Assembly: GCA_958299035.1 (NCBI GenBank)
Contig: CATQJL010000112.1
Coordinates: 16,530,880-16,594,879, forward strand
Direction of reading: 5' to 3'
From: Cylicocyclus nassatus
Taxonomy: Eukaryota > Nematoda > Chromadorea > Rhabditida > Strongylidae
DNA length: 64,000 nt
A program made the translations under genes and the position numbers. Within the stretch, counting starts at the first letter, position 1. Every line of letters begins with the position of its first letter. The notes beneath the pieces are model-generated. The model was not told the origin of the DNA, did no database searches, and saw only the letters and a program-made list of their open reading frames with translations. Positions 57,829-64,000 of this stretch are shown here, piece after piece.

Positions 57829-58100
57829 CGTGGGGTCAGGCGCGCCTGACCTGGGGGGCCGTATTAAGGGTGGAGCCGGGGGGGGGTCGTATTTGGGGGT
57901 AAGATCATAAATTGTCCAATCTATAGGCGATTCGTTGCGCGCAAAGACTGCGGATGTTTCGGCGTCTTTGTGATCAAACGCTCTTTCGTTCCTCTTACCA
58001 CCTCTGCCTCTCCCATGCGTCAGCTATTTTGGTCGTACGCAATGCCGCCCAGTCTTTGCGTGTTTTGAATCGACGATATATGCAATGCAGCACTTCTTTT
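57829..58100. repeat. hAT-type terminus plus dispersed repeat copy 2
   Basis: CAGGGTTGAGCGTGGGGTCA at 57829 is the complement of the hAT-type right end at 15413. 57925-58095 matches the repeat at 11500-11670. Confidence 0.6.
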
Positions 58101-58687
58101 GCAGGTGCACTGGTAAGGAATTCATTACCGGGTTTGCCTTTATGAAGTTCCGGTTATTTTAGCTAAGATGGGAAAATTACTGAGTAAGAAACAGTGAATG
58201 AACTCTTTTCTGAATTTGCTCTTTGCACGTGTACGATTGCACAAAGGATTTAATTACAAAAGTCATGGTTTTGTATATGAACAAACTCATTGCTTGATTT
58301 TTGTGAAGTTGGAGCTAGTAAAGAAAAATAAAGAAATACATCAACACTGATTGCCTAATAAAATATTTCTTCATTCTGGTTTTGCGAGTGATCCGACGGG
58401 AAAGATAGACAAGATAGACATTTTGGCGAGTTCTTCTGCAATAAAATTTGTTGTCAGTGCATTGGAAAGGTACAAAAGCAGCAGAGTTAGATTAATCTGA
58501 CTGGACCTTGCCAACCTACCGTATACCTACCGTATCTGACTGGACCTTCCCAACCTACCGTATACCTACCGTAACCCCACCAGTCTCATACAACGAAGTG
58601 AAGGCTATTTTCGTAATCAGGATGCAAAATACCCTTTGTGGACCCTTTATATAATTTCCTATCACAATTTTCCATCTTCTCTAACTC
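58101..58687. repeat. No gene; 42-bp tandem duplication near 58496-58575
   Basis: TCTGACTGGACCTT and CCAACCTACCGTATACCTAC occur twice in tandem. No exon recognised. Confidence 0.5.
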
Positions 58688-58793
58688 AGACAATCAAAGG
58701 CTATCAGCCGGCAGCCACAGAGCCACCGCCAAAACCCACCAAAAGCGCAGTGGCTTTGTGGCTGCCCGCTGAGAGCCTTGATTGTCTGAGAAT
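58688..58793. mobile_element. Small foldback element
   Basis: CAGACAATCAAAGGCT and AGCCTTGATTGTCTG are inverted ends of a 105-base unit with complementary GCAGCCACA/TGTGGCTGC inner blocks. Confidence 0.65.
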
Positions 58794-59108
58794 GTATAGA
58801 AGGGCTATTTTCAAGCATGACTAACTTAATTTCAGCGATCATAAAAGTCAACCTTTTCACACTTGTTACAAAGTATTACTCTTCGCTAACATACCCTATC
58901 AATTTCGTCTCAAACCACTTCAAAGTAATGGTTTTAGCCCCATAAAAATTTCGACAATGGCGTTTTTCAGCTCGACTGGATGCACAGCATGAGCTCCTAA
59001 AAAGCCAAAACAGGACGAATCTGCTTCGCACACCTAACAAGGGATTTACGAGATCTGTGCTAATGAATAACATAAGACTTATTCAAAAAAGTTCAATTTG
59101 AGATGAAG

Positions 59109-59187
59109 TAATCGGGTCAGGCGCAACCCCTTAAAAGCTCAGGCCGCCTGAGCTTTTGAAGGGTTGCGCCTGACCCGATTAACTTAT
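59109..59187. repeat. Hairpin repeat CGGGTCAGGCGCAACCCC, copy 2
   Basis: Same hairpin as 14651-14728, with inverted arms ending in AATCGGGTCAGG and CCTGACCCGATT. Confidence 0.65.
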
Positions 59188-60470
59188 CTTCAAAGAACTC
59201 AAAACTTTCCACTTTTCCATTCAAACTTTTGATTCATCCTTCCTCTCCCCACAGCCAAAATTTTATCCAATTTCATCACCTCTCGAAAAACTTATCAGTG
59301 ATTAATTTTACCCATGTGCCGAAGACCGATCACCGTTTTTGGGCCGTTAATTTCGTCCCACTGTAAAACGCATTTCGTGCAATGTTTTGCAGATTGCGAA
59401 ACGCGGCAATCTTCATCTTTTGAACGGTCGGTCCATCTCCTCGCCGCCGGCGGCGGGCCGCTCCACTATAGGTTTTTCTAACATCAGCTGTTGCTTTCTG
59501 GAAAGCTGATGTTGAGTACGGGCCTAGTTTAGTCTACATCGTCTGGCATAATACCGAGTTTTCTAAACTTTAGGTCTTGACTTAGCAATGTTTTGTTCAT
59601 TCAGCATGCGACAATCCATCATTTTGAGAGCTCGTGTCTATGACATGGAGCAAGCGGAAAATGCGATCTTCGATCTTACGGAATCGCGGCGCCATCTAAT
59701 TCTACTTAACCGGCTGTGCGGGCGGTCGCGGGGGTTTCTCACGGCGCGGTAGGACCTAGCACATTGAGCTTGGGTCACGCTTGCTCGCCCAAACTTGGAA
59801 AATCGCGGTTAGGCATGTTTTTGAATGTTTCAGAACTTAAAGAAGGTCAAAGAACATTCTCAGAAGCGCATGTTCTCATATTCCCCATTCGAAGAGTTAA
59901 TTCTTCTCATATTGGAGCTGCTTTGCAGCGAAAGTTCCTGAGGAAGGACAAGCTACTGTACGAGAGCCTCAGTGCGCGCGTTAGTGTACATTTCCAGCAG
60001 TGTGATCTTCCTTACTGCTTAAGATCATGTTTTCTCGAAGAATAATTGATACCACTCCAAAAAAATATTATTGCTTCTTTCTTTGGTACGTTTTGCATTA
60101 TTATAGACTGATTTCAGATATTTGATCACTAGTTTTCCTCCATAGAACAAAATGCTCTTTTCATTCAGTCTTTATTCCAACACCAGCGTCATCGAAGTTA
60201 TAGAGACTAGTTAGACAAACTGTCTAGTAACAATGCCGTCCCATACTCATGGCTGAACTTTCAATCCTTCCAGCAAAATCCCACCGGAAACCAAAACAAT
60301 GTTTAGTGATCAAAGGATCGAGAACGCCGAACGCTGTTGTCAAAGTTAAAGCTAATTGGTGGATTATGCAAATGAGATCACAGTATCAACTGTACGTGCA
60401 AAGCTCTCCAAAGTCTTCTAGTTCACAATCTTAGGGGAAGCTCAGTTGTAGGCCCTATATAGACCGAAGT
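59188..60470. other. No gene confirmed
   Basis: A 109-codon plus frame at 59716-60045 has moderately protein-like text but no splice context or family. A hairpin (CATCAGCTGTTGC / AAAGCTGATG) is at 59489-59512. Confidence 0.25.
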
Positions 60471-60477
60471 GCAAGAA

Positions 60478-60690
60478 CTTATAGACCGGCCATACTATTC
60501 CAGGAGGTAATTACTGCGACTTCGTAGTTCCTACAATTCTTGTGATTCCTCGAATTCCGATGTGCCGAACTACGAAGTGCATTGCAAATTGCATTATACA
60601 TTGTTTTTTCGCAATATACAATGTTATTGGACCCGCAGCAATCATGGGAATTGCAGGAATTGCAGGAATCACAGGATTAGTATGACCGGT
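60478..60690. mobile_element. Foldback element with ACCGGYCATAC ends
   Basis: ACCGGCCATACTATTCC on the left and GTATGACCGGTCCC on the right resemble the ends of the 56020 element (AGGGAACGGYCATA). The interior has inverted GCGACTTCGTAGTTC / GAACTACGAAG and repeated AATTGCAGGAAT blocks. Confidence 0.5.
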
Positions 60691-60983
60691 CCCTTAGAAA
60701 GTATGAGGATAGATATCAAGCCACTCAGAATTCCCTTCTTTAGAAGCTTCCATCGTTCAAAAAGCTTCTCTTGACAAAATTTAGCGATAGATGATAAATG
60801 CTGCATGTAAAAAGATTAGGGGCACGGTGAGTCCACTGTAGCGCATACAAATTAGTACAGTCAGGAAACATCTCCAATCATAAAATGACGGCCATTTAAC
60901 GCGAAGCAGCACGACAAAAACAACATGAGTGGTGATGCCATTTACTGCAAGATAACCTTTCTTGAAGGAGGGAAGCTGTCTTA

Positions 60984-61322
60984 GGCCCCGGGCAGACTTC
61001 ACGCGATTTGATCGTCGCGACCGAATCGCGAGGAGACAACTGTTACAACATCATTTCATGCAGATCAACTTGCATTCGGTAGTGATACTTTTCCAGACCG
61101 AAATTTTTGAATGTGAAATGAAAATGAATGAAAATCTTGGCGATTTGATCGTCGCGACCGAATCGCGAGGAGACAACTGTTACAACATCATTTCATGCAG
61201 ATCAACTTGCATTCGGTAGTGATACCTTTCCAGACCGAAATTTTTGAATGTGAAATGAAAATGAATGAAAATCTTGGCGATTTGGTCGCGACGATTAAGT
61301 CGCGTGAAGTCTGACCGGGGCC
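60984..61322. mobile_element. MITE with internal tandem duplication
   Basis: GGCCCCGGGCAGACTTCACG and CGTGAAGTCTGACCGGGGCC are inverted ends next to TTA on both sides. The interior holds two nearly identical copies of about 138 bases beginning GCGATTTGATCGTCGCGACC. Confidence 0.75.
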
Positions 61323-61836
61323 TTATGCACACTTCCTACCCGCTTAAACTGAAAAGCTTCTCTTCTCAATACAGGTAAAGTTTCTGAGCTCTGACCATCG
61401 CGCTGAGCTGAAAATCATTCAAATAAACATTAAGAGATCGTTCATATAGTTATCTCTGCCAACATCGATGCTGACAGCAAGAAGGATGCATAACATGCGC
61501 GACCGTGACTTTCCAGGTGAGTGAGCAAGCGTGGCCCAAGGACGGCACGACGTACAGTATTTGGCCAACGTCCATCGGCCGAAAAATAAGATGCTCCAAA
61601 CAAACAGAGCCTAAACCTTGTTGAAAAGCTTTGTTTTCGCCCTATTTTCTTAGAAGTATATCAGAACGATAATATCATGTTTATTTCTTATTTCAATATC
61701 CTCCTTCCTTACTAAGAACTTGAAAATCGCTTTTTAAGATAAATCCCTATGTAGAGCTATTTTTCAAGGCGGATCCAGGAATGACAAGTATTTTGCAAGG
61801 TAGCCCATCCCTGCATACTTGCGTTAGGTGAACTTT
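61323..61836. other. No gene seen
   Basis: Unique-looking sequence leading into the assembly gap. Confidence 0.3.
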
Positions 61837-62336
61837 NNNNNNNNNNNNNNNNNNNNNNNNNNNNNNNNNNNNNNNNNNNNNNNNNNNNNNNNNNNNNNNN
61901 NNNNNNNNNNNNNNNNNNNNNNNNNNNNNNNNNNNNNNNNNNNNNNNNNNNNNNNNNNNNNNNNNNNNNNNNNNNNNNNNNNNNNNNNNNNNNNNNNNNN
62001 NNNNNNNNNNNNNNNNNNNNNNNNNNNNNNNNNNNNNNNNNNNNNNNNNNNNNNNNNNNNNNNNNNNNNNNNNNNNNNNNNNNNNNNNNNNNNNNNNNNN
62101 NNNNNNNNNNNNNNNNNNNNNNNNNNNNNNNNNNNNNNNNNNNNNNNNNNNNNNNNNNNNNNNNNNNNNNNNNNNNNNNNNNNNNNNNNNNNNNNNNNNN
62201 NNNNNNNNNNNNNNNNNNNNNNNNNNNNNNNNNNNNNNNNNNNNNNNNNNNNNNNNNNNNNNNNNNNNNNNNNNNNNNNNNNNNNNNNNNNNNNNNNNNN
62301 NNNNNNNNNNNNNNNNNNNNNNNNNNNNNNNNNNNN
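61837..62336. other. Assembly gap (500 N)
   Basis: Exactly 500 undetermined bases, probably a placeholder gap of unknown true size. Confidence 0.99.
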
Positions 62337-62506
62337 CCCTTCTTGCTCAGATTACTGAGTGCGTGATATTCCGCGCATTAATAATGAGAATGCGAAAACC
62401 CATGAATAACTTTGGAAGTTAGAATTTCTTTCGCAAACAAAAGTGGAGTAACCACTATGTCGACCATCATTCAGCTCGAGCTCATTGGAAAATCTCAAGA
62501 ATCACT

Positions 62507-63604
62507 TACAAGGGAAGGATGATCGGTCGAAGTGGCCATTTGGAATGAGCTGTATATTAGGAAACCGTTTTCGGTAAGGCAAAGTCAAAACTACTTTCGC
62601 TATGTGCCGAGCGGTTTTGCGGGGGCAGTTACACGGCCATTTTCCTCGGCGCAGTCGGCGCACCCAGTGGTGAGCGAGGCGCTAGAACACCCCAGCAGTG
62701 GCGCAGTGACAAGACAGCGGACTACGAAGCAGATGGTTGAGGGTCCAAGTCCTGTTGCTGCTATTTTGTTTTGCAGTTCTGTAAAAAGTCTATTGGGTGA
62801 CAGTAAACGAAAATACTCATTTCTAGGCAGTTGAAACAAGCTATTTACTACAAAAAATCACTATTTCTACAATAAGCTATAATCTTCTAGAATACGTAAA
62901 TCTGTGGAGGTTATGATGTCACAACAATGGATTCAAATGATATATTTCGAGACAATAAGCTGTGGCAACAACATCGTAATGATTGGCAGCGGAGCTTTTT
63001 GCTATATGCGCATACTTGGCACTTGCCTTTACCTGCATGGTCCTGCCTTGATAGGTAATGAAGCTGCTGTTTGCAATCGGTTGCAATTTTGCAAGTGCGC
63101 GCGCTGCGAGAACCTCTCCTGCTTTGAGAATTTTGTGGTTGTATTCCATACATGTTAATATATCATTTGAATCCATTGTTGTGACATCATAACCTCCACA
63201 GATTTACATATTGTAGAAGATTATAGCTTATTGTAGAGATAGTGACTTTTTGCAGTAAATAGCTTGTTACAACTGCCTAGAAATGAGTATTCGTTTACTG
63301 TTACCCAATAGACTTTCTACAGAACTGCAAAACAAAACGGCAGCAACAGGACTTGAAACCGCGACCATCTGCTTCGTAGTCTGCTGTCTTGCCACTGCGC
63401 CATTGCACACACCATTGCGTCTTTCTAGCGCCTCTCTCATCACTGGGTGCACCGGCTGCGCCGGAGGAAAATGGCCTTGTAACTGCCCCCACAAAATCGC
63501 TCGGCACCTAGCGAAAGTAGTTTTGAGTTTGCCTTACCGAGGAGGTTTCCCAATATACAGCTCATTCCAAATGGCCACTTCGACCGATCATCCTTCCCTT
63601 GTTA
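62507..63604. repeat. Large palindrome, arms about 440 bp, with tRNA-derived SINE modules
   Basis: The left arm (62507-62950: ACAAGGGAAGGATGATCGGT, GCGGTTTTGCGGGGGCAGTT, TGTGGAGGTTATGATGTCAC) is repeated inverted on the right (63155-63604). Each arm carries a tRNA-like block, plus at 62695-62765 (GTGGCGCAGTGACAAGACAG, GGGTCCAAGTCC) and minus at 63415-63345 (ATGGCGCAGTGGCAAGACAG, GGTTTCAAGTCC). The loop is about 200 bases. The arms differ at scattered bases, so it is not an assembly mirror of one read. Confidence 0.8.
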
Positions 63605-64000
63605 GAAAGTTTGGCTGTAAAGTTGACCTGAATCATTCTGTTTGTAAACCATTGTTCGGGCTGGTCTGACGAAGGTAAGGTTTGGTGACCGTGGCCATTT
63701 GTGACAAGACGTATTTGAAGATACGTCCATCCTCATCTCAAACGTTAGCTCCAAATCTATACTTAGTATTTGCGAAACGCTTTCTGAAGAAATTTATGAG
63801 CGTTTCTTTCTGTGAAAATGACATATCCAAGTAATCGTCAGCTTTGGACAATTTGCCTGATTTATGCTACTCAACACTATCAGACAAGATAACACTACTA
63901 CTAAATCATTGAAGTCAAATTCTGAGCAAAGAATCGCATGTCGATACCACTAGTTCTTGCAGATAACCTTTGAAGAAATTATCATAAACTCTGTGCAGAT
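63605..64000. other. No gene seen
   Basis: Unique-looking sequence to the window end. Confidence 0.3.

Overview
The window looks like about 64 kb of an intron-dense, repeat-rich nematode (probably rhabditid) genome. The reasons are: 3' splice sites of the TTTCAG type; many 40-60 nt introns; a WASP/WSP-1-like GTPase-binding region; a nematode-style BTB gene; and many small inverted-repeat transposons. One 500-base assembly gap is present (61837-62336). Most long single-frame ORFs are shadows or repeats. The real genes had to be read as spliced exons on the minus strand, so all gene models here are hand-built from splice signals and reading phase.

Layout. 0.5-1.9 kb: 3' part of a BTB-domain gene (minus). 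2.7-9.2 kb: foldback and MITE-type elements. 9.3-10.9 kb: last two exons of a coiled-coil gene (minus). 12.9-16.3 kb: WASP-family exons (basic linker, CRIB/GBD, proline-rich) whose 2.8 kb intron holds an intact hAT-type MITE and other repeats. 16.4-23.4 kb: mariner-type foldback, a large inverted repeat, a very long (TG)n run and small MITEs, with one or two doubtful small membrane-protein ORFs. 23.5-30.7 kb: the most interesting part, two closely spaced multi-exon minus-strand genes. The upstream one (28136-30748) reads as a roughly 590-residue type I membrane glycoprotein with a signal peptide, a central glycine-rich hydrophobic segment followed by a coiled coil, seven N-glycosylation sequons and a C-terminal membrane anchor, the plan of a virus-type class I fusogen. 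The downstream one (23475-27946), starting only 189 bases after the first one's stop, is a tyrosine recombinase of about 900 residues with a C2H2 zinc finger near its N terminus and the catalytic Arg, Arg, His and Tyr visible. Tandem repeats flank the pair on both sides: about 48-bp units on the left and about 43 copies of a 118-bp unit on the right. I know of no described element with this gene pair. It may be a recombinase-type mobile element or endogenised virus with its own envelope-like protein.

36-39 kb: a 120-bp minisatellite with an incidental ORF and two SINE-like units with tRNA-like modules at both ends. 39-48.7 kb: a decayed Ty3/gypsy-like retroelement. Its gag is split by a mariner-like foldback element. 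A single inversion (about 43.99-46.40 kb, with 7-bp inverted microhomology at the breakpoints) has flipped part of an envelope-like ORF, the protease and the reverse transcriptase. Undoing the inversion on paper places an envelope-like ORF between gag and protease, an unusual order. 50-64 kb: more inverted-repeat elements, including a 2.9 kb element whose inverted ends enclose an unrecognised spliced gene, and a large palindrome carrying tRNA-like SINEs next to the assembly gap.

The host-type genes (BTB, coiled-coil, WASP) are all on the minus strand and only partial here. The recombinase and the glycoprotein probably act together: the spacing and a 3' splice site just upstream of the recombinase start suggest one polycistronic transcript.
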